From positions 16,012 through 80,011 of IMG/VR virus record IMGVR_UViG_3300023181_000028: a stretch of 64,000 bases of DNA. One strand, 5' to 3'. The notes below the pieces were generated by a model that was not told the origin of the DNA, ran no database searches, and was given only the letters and a program-made list of their open reading frames with translations. Every line of letters starts with the position of its first letter. The stretch's first letter is position 1. This document shows positions 26,191 through 35,604 of this stretch, piece by piece. The position numbers were made by a program, and so were the translations under genes. This stretch comes from a virus.

Positions 26191-26410
26191 GGCGTTGAGA
26201 GATATTTCCGCAATTAGAAACAAAAAAGCCGTTGAAACGGTTAAAACAGATGAAGATACGACCGACGAGGTTTATCCATCAGAAATTGAAGATGTTTTTA
26301 TCAAACTAACAGTGACAACAGATTCATATGGCGATAATGAAAAAATAACATCTATTCAATTTGTTTCGCCTGTTACAAAAAACATTACTAATTACGAACC
26401 AATAAAATAA
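26168..26410 (+). CDS. Hypothetical protein, 80 aa (island B)
   Basis: A small acidic protein overlapping the nucleotidyltransferase-like gene by 23 bp. The N-terminus is helical, and the C-terminal half is beta-like (VFIKLTVTTDSYGDNEKITS). No family is recognised. Confidence 0.55.
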   Translation: MDYKKINEALRDISAIRNKKAVETVKTDEDTTDEVYPSEIEDVFIKLTVTTDSYGDNEKITSIQFVSPVTKNITNYEPIK

Positions 26411-26415
26411 AAACA

Positions 26416-26715
26416 ATGGAAAAGCTTACGGGAGAACAAATTATTGAAATTTTAAAAAAATCAGACATTGAGTTAAAAGAATTTGCTTATGGAGATTTTG
26501 ATTCAAATGCTTTGGGATTAGGTGAATGGGAAGAGGTAGATCAAAAGGGGGGAGAGGGAGAAGGCGAAAGCTGGCACTCCGTTAAACATTTTAAAGATCA
26601 TGATGTATATCTACGAATAGATGGACATTACACCTCTTACGACGGAACAGATTTTTACGGTTCTGAAATCGAAGAAGTTAAGCCGAAGCAAAAAACAATC
26701 ACAGTATATGAATAA
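26416..26715 (+). CDS. Hypothetical protein, 99 aa (island B)
   Basis: A Glu/Gly/Asp-rich protein with a beta-rich second half (VYLRIDGHYTSYDGTDFYGS) that could be a small phage beta-sandwich. It is the last gene of island B and a terminator follows at once. Confidence 0.6.
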   Translation: MEKLTGEQIIEILKKSDIELKEFAYGDFDSNALGLGEWEEVDQKGGEGEGESWHSVKHFKDHDVYLRIDGHYTSYDGTDFYGSEIEEVKPKQKTITVYE

Positions 26716-26722
26716 GAATATA

Positions 26723-26745
26723 GGCGGCTAACAACCGCCTTTTTT
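26723..26745 (+). terminator. Intrinsic terminator of island B
   Basis: GGCGG-CTAACAA-CCGCC hairpin followed by six T residues on the plus strand, 8 bp after the last gene of island B and 3 bp before the convergent muzzle gene stop. Confidence 0.85.
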
Positions 26746-26747
26746 CA

Positions 26748-29700
26748 TTACCTCTTACTCTCAAAGAAGCTAGTCACTAATCTTAAAATCTTAACACCTC
26801 TACTCACAACGCGCGGATCAGTATTCCAGTTTTTCTTGCGGAATGTCATAAGTAGATAAGAATTAGTTATACGACCTGCTCTTGATAAAGGGAGGTTACT
26901 TGTTATCTTATCGTATATCTTGCGGTAAAACCTGCTTGTAGACCTTATATTAACATCCTGAGCGGTTTGATCTTCCGCCTCAATATACAAGTCAGTGATA
27001 TTCTCCATATTACCCTCCTGCTCTATATTTAATACAGAGAAAGGGTTTTGACTTCTTGGATTAACTACAAACTGCAATAGATTATTAATAACCTGACCAA
27101 ACACACTATTATACAAATAATCAGGTGCCACCGCTTGTCCTAACAATCTTGGCTGGTTATCCACCCACAATTCATTAGTTTGATTGATCTTAGCCCAATA
27201 AATAGAGCCTGGATAACCAGGAACTTCATCCCCAACTCCCGGATATGAAGCGATATCAACTTCCGCAATACAGATATACTCAGCATTCATATAAGGAACT
27301 ACATCTCCAACCTCAAACAGAGTGCCGTTCATTCCGGTTCCGTAGTACTTAACCTTATTCTTAGGATTGTTCGCATGAATTACAATTTGATTATGGTTCC
27401 AACTTATCGCCGGAGTTTTATCGTAAAACCCTATAAATTGCTTGTCAGTGTGACTGTATCCAATAGTGAAGTCTTTGTTGTATTTTACTGTAACGCCTCT
27501 CTGAATGAACTTAAAAGTTAAATAAGTCATTTTAAACTTAGGATCATACACTCCACAAACACCCACTCCAATTAATGGCCTATCACTATACTTAGTAAAC
27601 ATAGGATCATTCAATAGATTATTAGAGATAGCCGAAGTATTGCCTATAACCTCTAAAAAAGCCTCGTTAAAGAATCCTTCTAATCCTTCTACCTTGCTTA
27701 TCTCAGACACACCTTCGCCTAAACTAAGGGTAACTACAGCCTTTCTGCGCATATCAAACCACGCCCAGCCATATTCAGTGGCAGTTAATCCCCATTGGTG
27801 CTGATTACCATAATAAGATGTTACAGGATCAAATCTTTCCACTACTCCTCCGGTTCCTAATGAGGTTTCTGCCCCATCTAAACCACTTATCAATTGTCTT
27901 TCTAAAATAGGAATTAAGTCAATTGCAGAATTTTGCCATACAAACGTTCTACCATCCTTAGTCCTTAAATTATTAATCTCTCCACCATGCCCGTCAGTAT
28001 CTTTCCTATCGTTAATAAGAAACGTTCTGAATGAATTAATAAGTTCGCCCGGAAACTTCTCTCCGCCAAACCTAATTCTATATCTGAATGTGTTAGATGT
28101 TGAATAGTTTAAAGGAAGTGCCGGATAAGCCACGAAGTTACCATCACTTGAATATCCCTGATTATATTGAAAACCTTCTAATTGACTACTTGTTCCTAGC
28201 TTATAGTAAATCCCATTGCCCGGAGTCGGATTAGAATGCATGAAATCAGGAGCAATCTTTCTTTTTGGAACACCTGTCCTTAAAGCGTAGTTAGCATTTG
28301 ATTGACAAGGGAACTTAATACCCCATGAATAAGAACCCGTAGGGCTTCCATCAATAGGTTTTACAGCAGCATCATCATATAATGCGTATCCATAATCCAC
28401 TAACTGAGTGAAGCAATCTCCTCCAAATACCTCTACGTCATTAAATACATAGTTGCCACCAGACAATGTATCAGCTAATACAGCAGGTGTTATAGGTTGA
28501 AAATGTCCTGTTGAAATATAATTAGTGGTGGATAAAGCCGCCTCCGAATTACCTCCGTATTGGTTAGTTTTAGTATTAATAATGTTAACCATCATTTTTC
28601 TCACTCCTGAGTTAGGAATAGAAGCATAGGTAGTGGCAACGTTATAGTCTAATAAAGTATCATCTGTAAGCTCTAAAATAGCTCTTAATCCTCCGACTCC
28701 CACAGTATTTAAAGGAAGTGTATTAGTAGTATTAGGAACTCCGCTAAAGCATTCAGTATCTATATTTACAGCATTACCCGTATCAGTTACATTTTGATAA
28801 TAAATAGTTGTATTTGAGAATTGAGCAAGGTTAGCCTTCTCCGCTACATCAAACTTACTTTTAATAACTTCTGTTTGAGGCTCTGCCCCAGCATATCCTA
28901 ATGTATCAAAATACTTAGTTTCAAACTCATTACTAGCAGGAGTGACAGATTTTAAATACCCAGCATCACCTAATTGGTTTTGAGCTTGATCGCGCGGTCC
29001 AACCCAATAAGCCTCTTCAATAGACAACGAACCATCCGAAATACCATCTCCAAAATTAGTTATAGGGAAGTCAACTAAGTTGTCAGGGCAAATGAATGAA
29101 TAAAACTTAGCCCTACTCCCCGGCGAATTGTCTTTACTTAACTTATGAACAGAGGCAGGTTGAATAACTGTATATCCAGATACTGTAGCATAAGAATCAG
29201 TGGTTTGAAATAATAACCCTTGAGTTAATATCTTAGGATCTCTTTCCGCTCTCACAATACTAAACCCTGATATTTGCGCGGCAATCTCTGGTGAAATAGT
29301 GATACCGCTAAATCTAACTCCCGTCTGTAATGTATACAGAACATTTCCATCATTATCAGCTTCTATTAAAGTTGGCCCGCCATTACCTAAAAAAGGAACT
29401 GAATTACCATAAGCAGTTTCAATATCCGCTAAATGTCTTACGTAAAAAGGATTTCCCTTTAAATCATAAAACAATATTCCATATCTATATTTATCACCCT
29501 CCCATATACCCTTTACATGGTGAGCAACTGTAGGATCTTTATAATCCCAATATCCCGAACTTAACAATAAAGCATCAGGGCGTGGAGTACCACCTGTAGT
29601 AGTATATTTATTCCTACTTGCACATGGCCCTATGGTGCTTCCTAATGGAATGGTTACAGTGAAAACACCTGGAACCCCCACAAACACATCTCCCGCATTA

Positions 29701-31178
29701 TAATTATTTCCATTGTAGAATACAGGCCCATTTGAATCATTTGTAACTAACCAATGACTATATGGAGGAATTGCATTAGGCCCCGTAGGATTATTAAATG
29801 GATCATAGTCTAAAGGAACATATGTCATCACATTTGAACAACTTGGCCCTGCCGCCCAATTATTATCTCTGTGCGCGGGAATAGGGTAGTCAAACTGTTC
29901 AATAGTTACACTTGACTTATCAAAAGCAAACTCTCCTCTTTCTGTAATGTTTCCAATAAGAATATAGTTCTTATTAGTGGTCATTGTTTTACAGGTCAAA
30001 ATACTTGCAGGGAATAGCGTTAACTCATTTAAAGTTAAAGTACCTAAGTTTATATTACTTGAATGCTCAAATTGCATAGAAGCACTTGTAATGGCTTCAT
30101 CTAAAATAATAGCTAGGTTTCTTGGAACATCCACTAATTGATCGAACTCCGCAACTGCAATCTGTATTCTTTGAAAGTTTAAATCTATATTGTTAACAAC
30201 AAGCACAACACTCTTACCGCTGTTAACTAAGGATGTAGGTGTTCCGCCACCAACGTCATTAAAATAGTCGTTAGAATCACCTAACCTTACAGGAACCGGA
30301 AAACTACCATAAGACCATGATGTATAAATACCCTCAGTTGGATTACCCAGCCTGTAGAAGTACATTTTATTGCCGCAATACAAACTACCCGTTCCGTATT
30401 GACCAAAATAAATATTACCTAAACTCCTTGAGGGAGTAAAACTTAATAACTGATAAGCTACGTAGCGAATAACCTTTGGAGTGGGAGCTGTACCTGTAAC
30501 AGATGTGTAATTAGCATTTACAGCAGTGAATACATTGCCTACAATCGTTCCGGCGACACTTGGCCCATACTGAACCCCATTATGCGTTATAACACCCTCT
30601 AATACCATGTATTGAGTTCCGGTTATTAATCCACCACTAGCTATATAGGTAGTGTAAATAGGGTTGCCAATGTCAATAACACGCGGTTCATTCAAATCGT
30701 CAGTCCAATACACCCTTTGAATGTCATCGTTCTCCTGAAAAGCAAAGCCTTCTATTTGTTGGAGTTTAGTAAACTTGAGATCAGAACTGTGATATAAAGG
30801 AACATAACCGTCGTTGTTATTGCCTGCCACTATAACCGGAGCAACACCTTCTCCATAAGGTTGGTAATTAATTAATCCAATCTCCCCATATCCGCCAGCT
30901 TCACTTTCGCTATTCGTGGAAAACACTACTAATTTATCAGGGAATGAAATAAAGCCTATTGGCATAGGGGGCAAATCAAATGTAGTTGAAGTACCACCGT
31001 ATCGGATATTAATAACAAACGTCCTTACATTACCTAAACAGTCTTTAATCACATAGTTATTACCATCCTGAGATAATAAACTACAATTAACACAATGTCT
31101 GTATGTACCATCAGGCTGATAAAGGACATTGTAGTCCTTAGTCATACCCTTATTAAATGTGTTTACGTGTGATTGCAT
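26748..31178 (-). CDS. Muzzle-like / tail stabilisation protein
   Basis: A 1476-residue protein. The N-terminus (SHVNTFNKGMTKDYNVLYQ, then DGTYRHCVNC) is a signature of large tail-end proteins in crAss-like phages, known as muzzle or stabilisation proteins, which close the tail tube. The rest is beta-rich and without hydrophobic segments. Start: ATG at 31178 forms a TAATG overlap with the stop of the upstream ring-protein gene, which is preferred over an in-frame TTG at 31184. It lies between ring proteins and internal virion proteins, as in crAss-like genomes. Confidence 0.7.
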   Translation of the reverse strand: MQSHVNTFNKGMTKDYNVLYQPDGTYRHCVNCSLLSQDGNNYVIKDCLGNVRTFVINIRYGGTSTTFDLPPMPIGFISFPDKLVVFSTNSESEAGGYGEIGLINYQPYGEGVAPVIVAGNNNDGYVPLYHSSDLKFTKLQQIEGFAFQENDDIQRVYWTDDLNEPRVIDIGNPIYTTYIASGGLITGTQYMVLEGVITHNGVQYGPSVAGTIVGNVFTAVNANYTSVTGTAPTPKVIRYVAYQLLSFTPSRSLGNIYFGQYGTGSLYCGNKMYFYRLGNPTEGIYTSWSYGSFPVPVRLGDSNDYFNDVGGGTPTSLVNSGKSVVLVVNNIDLNFQRIQIAVAEFDQLVDVPRNLAIILDEAITSASMQFEHSSNINLGTLTLNELTLFPASILTCKTMTTNKNYILIGNITERGEFAFDKSSVTIEQFDYPIPAHRDNNWAAGPSCSNVMTYVPLDYDPFNNPTGPNAIPPYSHWLVTNDSNGPVFYNGNNYNAGDVFVGVPGVFTVTIPLGSTIGPCASRNKYTTTGGTPRPDALLLSSGYWDYKDPTVAHHVKGIWEGDKYRYGILFYDLKGNPFYVRHLADIETAYGNSVPFLGNGGPTLIEADNDGNVLYTLQTGVRFSGITISPEIAAQISGFSIVRAERDPKILTQGLLFQTTDSYATVSGYTVIQPASVHKLSKDNSPGSRAKFYSFICPDNLVDFPITNFGDGISDGSLSIEEAYWVGPRDQAQNQLGDAGYLKSVTPASNEFETKYFDTLGYAGAEPQTEVIKSKFDVAEKANLAQFSNTTIYYQNVTDTGNAVNIDTECFSGVPNTTNTLPLNTVGVGGLRAILELTDDTLLDYNVATTYASIPNSGVRKMMVNIINTKTNQYGGNSEAALSTTNYISTGHFQPITPAVLADTLSGGNYVFNDVEVFGGDCFTQLVDYGYALYDDAAVKPIDGSPTGSYSWGIKFPCQSNANYALRTGVPKRKIAPDFMHSNPTPGNGIYYKLGTSSQLEGFQYNQGYSSDGNFVAYPALPLNYSTSNTFRYRIRFGGEKFPGELINSFRTFLINDRKDTDGHGGEINNLRTKDGRTFVWQNSAIDLIPILERQLISGLDGAETSLGTGGVVERFDPVTSYYGNQHQWGLTATEYGWAWFDMRRKAVVTLSLGEGVSEISKVEGLEGFFNEAFLEVIGNTSAISNNLLNDPMFTKYSDRPLIGVGVCGVYDPKFKMTYLTFKFIQRGVTVKYNKDFTIGYSHTDKQFIGFYDKTPAISWNHNQIVIHANNPKNKVKYYGTGMNGTLFEVGDVVPYMNAEYICIAEVDIASYPGVGDEVPGYPGSIYWAKINQTNELWVDNQPRLLGQAVAPDYLYNSVFGQVINNLLQFVVNPRSQNPFSVLNIEQEGNMENITDLYIEAEDQTAQDVNIRSTSRFYRKIYDKITSNLPLSRAGRITNSYLLMTFRKKNWNTDPRVVSRGVKILRLVTSFFESKR

Positions 31179-31912
31179 TACCAAGTAGAATTATCTAGTG
31201 TAGTGTGCATTCCGGCACTTAATGAAATCCCTATGTAGGGATTGTGTAGTATGCCATAAACAATCTCTTGTCTATCAACATCACTTATCTGAGAGTCTAA
31301 AGCGCGGGCATGAGAACATTCCCTGTGCCATTCTTCTCTGGCCATATTCATCTTACCGTATTCCAAGCTATTCATTCCCTTCATACGGTAAAAATACCTC
31401 CAAATAATAAACTCCGTTATAGCCTGAACGTGATTCTCTCCCACAAGGTAAAACCCTTCGCAATCTGTTTCCTGTGCTAAATATTTGATTGTTATCGCGC
31501 GGCTTGTACAATTATGGTCGAACACTAATTTATTGTTCTGAATAGTGTAATTAAGGCTTCCATTAAAGTTACCATCTCCGCCAACATCCACAATCAAGAA
31601 TGTAGGAATCTCGAATGTAGACGTAGTATTTATCCACGAGCAAGCTCTATCCATCAAAGCATCACAATGACACCCATGATCGCCATTAACAGCCAACTGA
31701 ATATGAATAGCCTCACTAGGCAAACAAGCAATGCCGTGTTCGATATTTAGAACAGCAATCTTAGGCACATACTGAGCTTTGCTTCCAATCTCCTTTTCAG
31801 CCATTGTAGCCCATCTTGTAAATAAAGGGATTAACTTGTCATGATCTATACCAAGTCTGTCCATTGCGTCTACAATAGGGTTCTTTATGGATATAAGTTT
31901 GTTAATTGACAT
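31178..31912 (-). CDS. Ring / head-tail connector protein
   Basis: A 244-residue protein with LFTRWATMAEKEIGSK, KIAVLNIEHGIACLPSEAIH and a Cys/His segment GDHGCHCDALMDRAC. This resembles tail-ring structural proteins of crAss-like phages placed just before the muzzle gene. It probably forms a ring in the neck or tail. It overlaps the upstream gene by 11 bp. Confidence 0.6.
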   Translation of the reverse strand: MSINKLISIKNPIVDAMDRLGIDHDKLIPLFTRWATMAEKEIGSKAQYVPKIAVLNIEHGIACLPSEAIHIQLAVNGDHGCHCDALMDRACSWINTTSTFEIPTFLIVDVGGDGNFNGSLNYTIQNNKLVFDHNCTSRAITIKYLAQETDCEGFYLVGENHVQAITEFIIWRYFYRMKGMNSLEYGKMNMAREEWHRECSHARALDSQISDVDRQEIVYGILHNPYIGISLSAGMHTTLDNSTW

Positions 31913-32324
31913 TCTCTATTCTATAATATGTATAAGTATTCTTTAATTCTTCGTGTACCCTGTGAGACATTTTCCTATCCGGCTGAAACACTAATTTACC
32001 CTTGTAATTCTTATCCTCCAACACAATCTTGTACTTAACATCCGGTCTACCTTCAAACTTTACAGCCTTCTTAATCTTTCCGGCTTTAGTTATGTTTCTT
32101 CCCGCCACTAGCAATCCAAAAGTTTTAGCATCCTCCACAATCTTCGTCCCAACTATCTCAAGACTAAAATTACTATCTACCTGCACCTTCCCCATTTTTA
32201 ACAAGGGCTTAGTCAACCCATACTCCACATACTCCCTTAATATCTTATCAACGTCACTAAGCTTAATAGTCTTTTTAAACCTAGCCCTCATCATTTTCTT
32301 AGCCCTACGCCTCAATACAGGCAT
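31902..32324 (-). CDS. Small basic tail/connector protein
   Basis: A 140-residue strongly basic protein (VLRRRAKKMMRARFKKTIK at the start) encoded between two ring-protein genes. ATG at 32324 begins 1 bp after the upstream stop. An in-frame ATG at 32360 would overlap the upstream gene by 35 bp and is considered less likely. It may be a tail assembly or connector component; the family is not recognised. Confidence 0.6.
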   Translation of the reverse strand: MPVLRRRAKKMMRARFKKTIKLSDVDKILREYVEYGLTKPLLKMGKVQVDSNFSLEIVGTKIVEDAKTFGLLVAGRNITKAGKIKKAVKFEGRPDVKYKIVLEDKNYKGKLVFQPDRKMSHRVHEELKNTYTYYRIENVN

Positions 32325-32325
32325 A

Positions 32326-33156
32326 TTAAAGGGCTTTGCTTGCGTCATCTTTGCTGTCATTCCTAATGTCCGCTACTTGCTGCCTTTCAATATTAAATTC
32401 CTTCGTTAGTATTTCTAATTCAATCTGTCTCATCATCTCTCCACCAGCAGGATAAGGATCAGTGTCCTTATAAGCTACAAACTGAGAATATAAATAAACG
32501 CTTCCCGAACCCTGATAAGTAGTGTCGGTTACAGCAGTGAACGATGTACATGGTTCTAACACTACCCCTTCATAAACTATCTGATTTCCTAAAACATAAT
32601 ACTTGATTCCTGGAACTAAAGTTGTAACGGGAGCAGAATTAATTAAAAATCCTTCCGCCGGATCTAACAATATGCCTATAAACCTTAGTTTCTCTACAAC
32701 CCTATCCACATAGATAGTTGTATTAACCCTTGCGTACTTAGCAAATAGTTTATTAGTATGACCTTCGGGAGTATATCTCCACTGAGACATTCTACTTGGG
32801 TAATATGTTGTTTTACCACATAAAGATATAAGGCTATAAACACCTAAATCCAAGTTACCGTCTTTACTCTGTAATGTTATAGTTTGAGGGATAGTGGACT
32901 TGGATATATCCCAGCAGCATGATTGATCTACTGTATCTCCCGATGTAACCCTATGAAATGTTAAATGAGTTCCTTCTGATAGCCAAGCAAAGTCTATAAC
33001 GCCTGTACGTGCGTATTGAGCGATAATAAACTCTGCCCTAACCTGATTGTATTTGTATAACAGCCAGTCGTCATCAAGCCTCGAATCATCAGTTATGCCG
33101 AAACGGGCAAGGATGTTCTTTAAGCTATCAATTGCATTTTTGGCTGTTTGTGGCAT
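32326..33156 (-). CDS. Tail ring / structural protein
   Basis: A 276-residue protein with LKNILARFGITDDSRLDDDW at the N-terminus, a region that resembles ring proteins of crAss-like tails, and a beta-rich middle (TTLVPGIKYYVLGNQIVYEG). The C-terminal 30 residues are a charged helix. A TATATTTG box ends 4 bp before its ATG, so its transcript may be leaderless. It begins the block ring, basic protein, ring, muzzle. Confidence 0.6.
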   Translation of the reverse strand: MPQTAKNAIDSLKNILARFGITDDSRLDDDWLLYKYNQVRAEFIIAQYARTGVIDFAWLSEGTHLTFHRVTSGDTVDQSCCWDISKSTIPQTITLQSKDGNLDLGVYSLISLCGKTTYYPSRMSQWRYTPEGHTNKLFAKYARVNTTIYVDRVVEKLRFIGILLDPAEGFLINSAPVTTLVPGIKYYVLGNQIVYEGVVLEPCTSFTAVTDTTYQGSGSVYLYSQFVAYKDTDPYPAGGEMMRQIELEILTKEFNIERQQVADIRNDSKDDASKAL

Positions 33157-33160
33157 AAAG

Positions 33161-33168
33161 CAAATATA
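33161..33168 (-). promoter_or_regulatory. Promoter -7 box (TATATTTG) abutting a start codon
   Basis: TATATTTG on the minus strand followed by CTTT and the ATG at 33156. The arrangement matches the one at 20212-20219. Confidence 0.4.
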
Positions 33169-33172
33169 CTAC

Positions 33173-33583
33173 TTAATGTATTAGGATAATCAGGCCGGAT
33201 AATATTAATGTAGTGCAGCCAAATATTAACGTGGTAGACTTGAAGTTCTTTAACTTCTTTTCCTGCTTGTTGTATTTAATTACAAGTTCATCATTAGCCT
33301 CTTTACGCGCGGCAATCTCATCATTCTTAACCTTCAATATAGACTCGTGTTTATCGTAACTGTCCGCCATCTTCAATATAATGCGATTTAAGCCTTTTAT
33401 CTTATCAGCCTTTAATGTAGTATCAATTCTCAGGAATTGCGCGTCACGTTGCTCAAAAAGCAGGTAATCAATGCGCTCAACTGACATACATATAATGGAA
33501 TCATTTTCCTGTGCCTTTAAAGAGACTGTCGATGTAACGAATACGAGAAGCGGTAGTAAAATTCTTAAACTGTTTTTTAGCAT
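33173..33583 (-). CDS. Spanin-like secreted/membrane protein
   Basis: A 136-residue protein. Residues 1-24 look like a signal peptide ending in LKAQ, residues about 65-112 form a coiled coil, and residues 115-135 are a hydrophobic segment (TTLIFGCTTLILSGLIILI). It overlaps the preceding gene by 83 bp in another frame, as Rz1 overlaps Rz. With its partner it could disrupt the outer membrane at lysis. No lipobox is seen, so a classical Rz1 lipoprotein role is not supported. Confidence 0.5.
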   Translation of the reverse strand: MLKNSLRILLPLLVFVTSTVSLKAQENDSIICMSVERIDYLLFEQRDAQFLRIDTTLKADKIKGLNRIILKMADSYDKHESILKVKNDEIAARKEANDELVIKYNKQEKKLKNFKSTTLIFGCTTLILSGLIILIH

Positions 33584-33827
33584 CTGAGAGATTTTTAAAG
33601 TTAATTTTAGATAATGAGTCTGTATGACGAAGGTATTGTTTAAATACTAATATAGAGTCATTATTACCCTTTATAATCATATTAAGACTATCCTCCCTGC
33701 GTAGATAAGCACTATTGTCAAATGTTTTTTCAACGGGAGGTTTTACAGTGCATGATTTTAATCCCCATCCTATTCCGCCGAATAAGACCGCAATAGCGCA
33801 TATAATATAAAGATCTCTTTTACTCAT
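33501..33827 (-). CDS. Inner-membrane spanin-like protein
   Basis: A 108-residue protein starting MSKRDLYIICAIAVLFGGIG: one N-terminal membrane segment with a short cytoplasmic Arg/Lys head, then a periplasmic helical domain. This is the plan of an i-spanin (Rz). Start: ATG at 33827, just after a TACATTTA promoter box. The longer reading frame to 33932 would read through that box. Confidence 0.55.
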   Translation of the reverse strand: MSKRDLYIICAIAVLFGGIGWGLKSCTVKPPVEKTFDNSAYLRREDSLNMIIKGNNDSILVFKQYLRHTDSLSKINFKNLSDAKKQFKNFTTASRIRYIDSLFKGTGK

Positions 33828-33832
33828 AACGG

Positions 33833-33840
33833 TAAATGTA
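33833..33840 (-). promoter_or_regulatory. Late promoter -7 box (TACATTTA)
   Basis: TACATTTA on the minus strand, 5 bp before the ATG at 33827, downstream of AAGGTTTC. It belongs to the same class as the boxes before 13275 and 46791. Confidence 0.4.
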
Positions 33841-33847
33841 AAAATAA

Positions 33848-33872
33848 ATGAAACCTTTTGCAAATAATTGCG
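33848..33872 (+). promoter_or_regulatory. CAACCTT-type promoter for accessory island C
   Basis: ATGAAACCTT, 7-bp gap, TAATTGCG on the plus strand, 22 bp before the ATG at 33895. It diverges from the spanin promoter. Confidence 0.5.
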
Positions 33873-33894
33873 TAATAATACAAAACTTAAAAAC

Positions 33895-34302
33895 ATGGAA
33901 ACAAAAACATTAGAAGATTTCAGGGCAAACATTCAAGAGTTTGCGGACAAATTCAATTTACATTATAACGAAGAAGGTGAATGCGGATTCGGTCGAGAAT
34001 GTGTAGGATTGTCTAAAAACAATAATTACGTGGAATATAATCCGACAAGTAGTCAGAATTACGAAAACATCCCTGAATTTTACGACGAAAGACTTTTAGA
34101 TATAGTGCCAGAAGATGCGTATCATAAACATGATTGTTTAGCTGTTTTAGGACGTGGAGAAAACGCTATTCGTCAATTATCCGAATGGGTAGATAAACTA
34201 AAAGAATTAAATTGCACGGTTGAATCTTTTGACACTGGAAACACTGGCATTCAAGCTATTCTTTCTGGAACTATTAGATACGCAGTTAAGATTAACGATT
34301 AA
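33895..34302 (+). CDS. Hypothetical protein, single gene of island C
   Basis: A 135-residue protein. The N-terminal half contains Cys/Gly-rich CGFGRECVGLSKNNNYVEYN and the C-terminal part is a helix and strand. It is the only gene of a plus-strand island in the lysis region. Start: ATG at 33895, chosen because the CAACCTT promoter ends at 33872, past the earlier in-frame ATG. It overlaps the convergent holin-candidate stop by 4 bp. Possibly a moron gene. Function unknown. Confidence 0.65.
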   Translation: METKTLEDFRANIQEFADKFNLHYNEEGECGFGRECVGLSKNNNYVEYNPTSSQNYENIPEFYDERLLDIVPEDAYHKHDCLAVLGRGENAIRQLSEWVDKLKELNCTVESFDTGNTGIQAILSGTIRYAVKIND

Positions 34303-34583
34303 TCCTTCTTATCAGGCGAATTAAGGGTGGCACCGTCTACATTTTCAATGTTATCCACTTGAATGTTAGCCTTGTCATCCTTATTTCTTTTAGAGCTTAC
34401 AAAATAATATCCTAAAGCCAGCATAGCCATAGCATTACTATTCTGTAATATAATAGTGGTGTTAGTCTCAGTAGTGCGTACCTGACGCAATAAAACTAAT
34501 ATATTAACAGTGCCGTCTAATAGGATTATAAGCAGCCCTATAATGGCTGTAATAGTCATATTTTCCTTTAGCCACGCTTTCAT
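34299..34583 (-). CDS. Holin candidate
   Basis: A 94-residue protein with two hydrophobic segments (about 9-32 and 51-64) separated by a short polar linker, and a charged C-terminal tail. It directly follows the GH25 lysozyme gene, starting on the lysozyme's last base. The size, topology and neighbour fit a class II holin. Several other small membrane proteins lie nearby, so which one is the holin is not settled. Confidence 0.55.
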   Translation of the reverse strand: MKAWLKENMTITAIIGLLIILLDGTVNILVLLRQVRTTETNTTIILQNSNAMAMLALGYYFVSSKRNKDDKANIQVDNIENVDGATLNSPDKKD

Positions 34584-35167
34584 TACACCCTCTTGTTTAA
34601 ATCTACATTAGTAGTGATACCATTAACAAGTCCTTTCTGCGTGTATTGCCACAAAACAGGTTTAACCCATCCTTTAGGAATTTTATAACTATCTGAATAA
34701 GCCGCCACCCATAAAGGCACATTACCCAAATCGTGGTTCGCAGGTAAGTTCTCATTCAGAAACGGAGTGTAAGAATAAATCCAATAGTCGCTCACCCCAT
34801 TAGCCTCCATCTCTTTAAAAAATGACTTAATCCACAATAGCACCTTATCTTTTGGCAACTTAGAAGCATTAGTCTCTAAATCCAATACATAAGGCATCTC
34901 AGGATTAAAATTCTTAGTGATGCTCAGAAAGTACTTAGCTTCCGTTTTAGCGTCATTAACTACGTCAACGGCATTCAGACTAGCAAAATGATAGAACCCT
35001 ATCTTAAATCCAACCTTTTTGGCCTCCACTGCATTAAAAGTCATGTTAGCGTCCTTAAATCCAACACCCTCACTTGCTTTAATATAAACACCCTCTATTG
35101 CAGGTACATTACTTTTAACTGTCTTCCAGTCAATCTTCTTTTGCCATTTACTTACATCTATTATCAT
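34583..35167 (-). CDS. GH25 lysozyme endolysin
   Basis: A 194-residue glycoside hydrolase family 25 enzyme that cleaves the N-acetylmuramoyl-1,4-N-acetylglucosamine bond of peptidoglycan. Key features: IIDVSKWQ (Asp4), VYIKASEG (Glu33), FYHF (58-61), and PYVLDLETN with the catalytic Asp96/Glu98 pair. There is no signal peptide, so release needs a holin, and small membrane proteins are encoded on both sides. The C-terminus (WQYTQKG, then NVDLN) completes the usual domain; no cell-wall-binding domain is added. Confidence 0.9.
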   Translation of the reverse strand: MIIDVSKWQKKIDWKTVKSNVPAIEGVYIKASEGVGFKDANMTFNAVEAKKVGFKIGFYHFASLNAVDVVNDAKTEAKYFLSITKNFNPEMPYVLDLETNASKLPKDKVLLWIKSFFKEMEANGVSDYWIYSYTPFLNENLPANHDLGNVPLWVAAYSDSYKIPKGWVKPVLWQYTQKGLVNGITTNVDLNKRV

Positions 35168-35604
35168 TGTGGTGGGCTTTTAGTGATTTTAATTTTAGGC
35201 ACGTATTTTAATGTGTCCGGCCAGTTTCTCTTACTTACTGTATCAGTTTTGATATCTATGTGATCCTCCAACTTGGGAGAAGCAAGTATAACTATTCTTT
35301 TAATCTTTTTTTTATTCTCAGCCTTTTTAGGCATCTTTAAAGCGCTAAAATCCCTTTTTTGTAGTTCGATAAGCGCCGGATTTGAAGAGTCGTTTATGTG
35401 GTAGTTATTCAGGAATGTGGGGGCTAATTCCACAGAATATTCATTCATTATTTCCCCATATAAATTATTCTTCAGGTCTAAACTATGCACGGCAAACCAA
35501 GCCCCGAACATCTCAAATATTACAAATGATAATAATATTAAAGATTTTGCCGTCTTTAAAAAGTCTAATATACCATCTAAAATATTAATGGTTATGGCTT
35601 TCAT
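35164..35604 (-). CDS. Membrane-anchored protein of the lysis cassette
   Basis: A 146-residue protein with one hydrophobic segment (about 20-40), a periplasmic or cytoplasmic helical part and a basic C-terminus. It overlaps the lysozyme gene by 4 bp. A role in lysis control is suggested by position. Family not recognised. Confidence 0.55.
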   Translation of the reverse strand: MKAITINILDGILDFLKTAKSLILLSFVIFEMFGAWFAVHSLDLKNNLYGEIMNEYSVELAPTFLNNYHINDSSNPALIELQKRDFSALKMPKKAENKKKIKRIVILASPKLEDHIDIKTDTVSKRNWPDTLKYVPKIKITKSPPQ

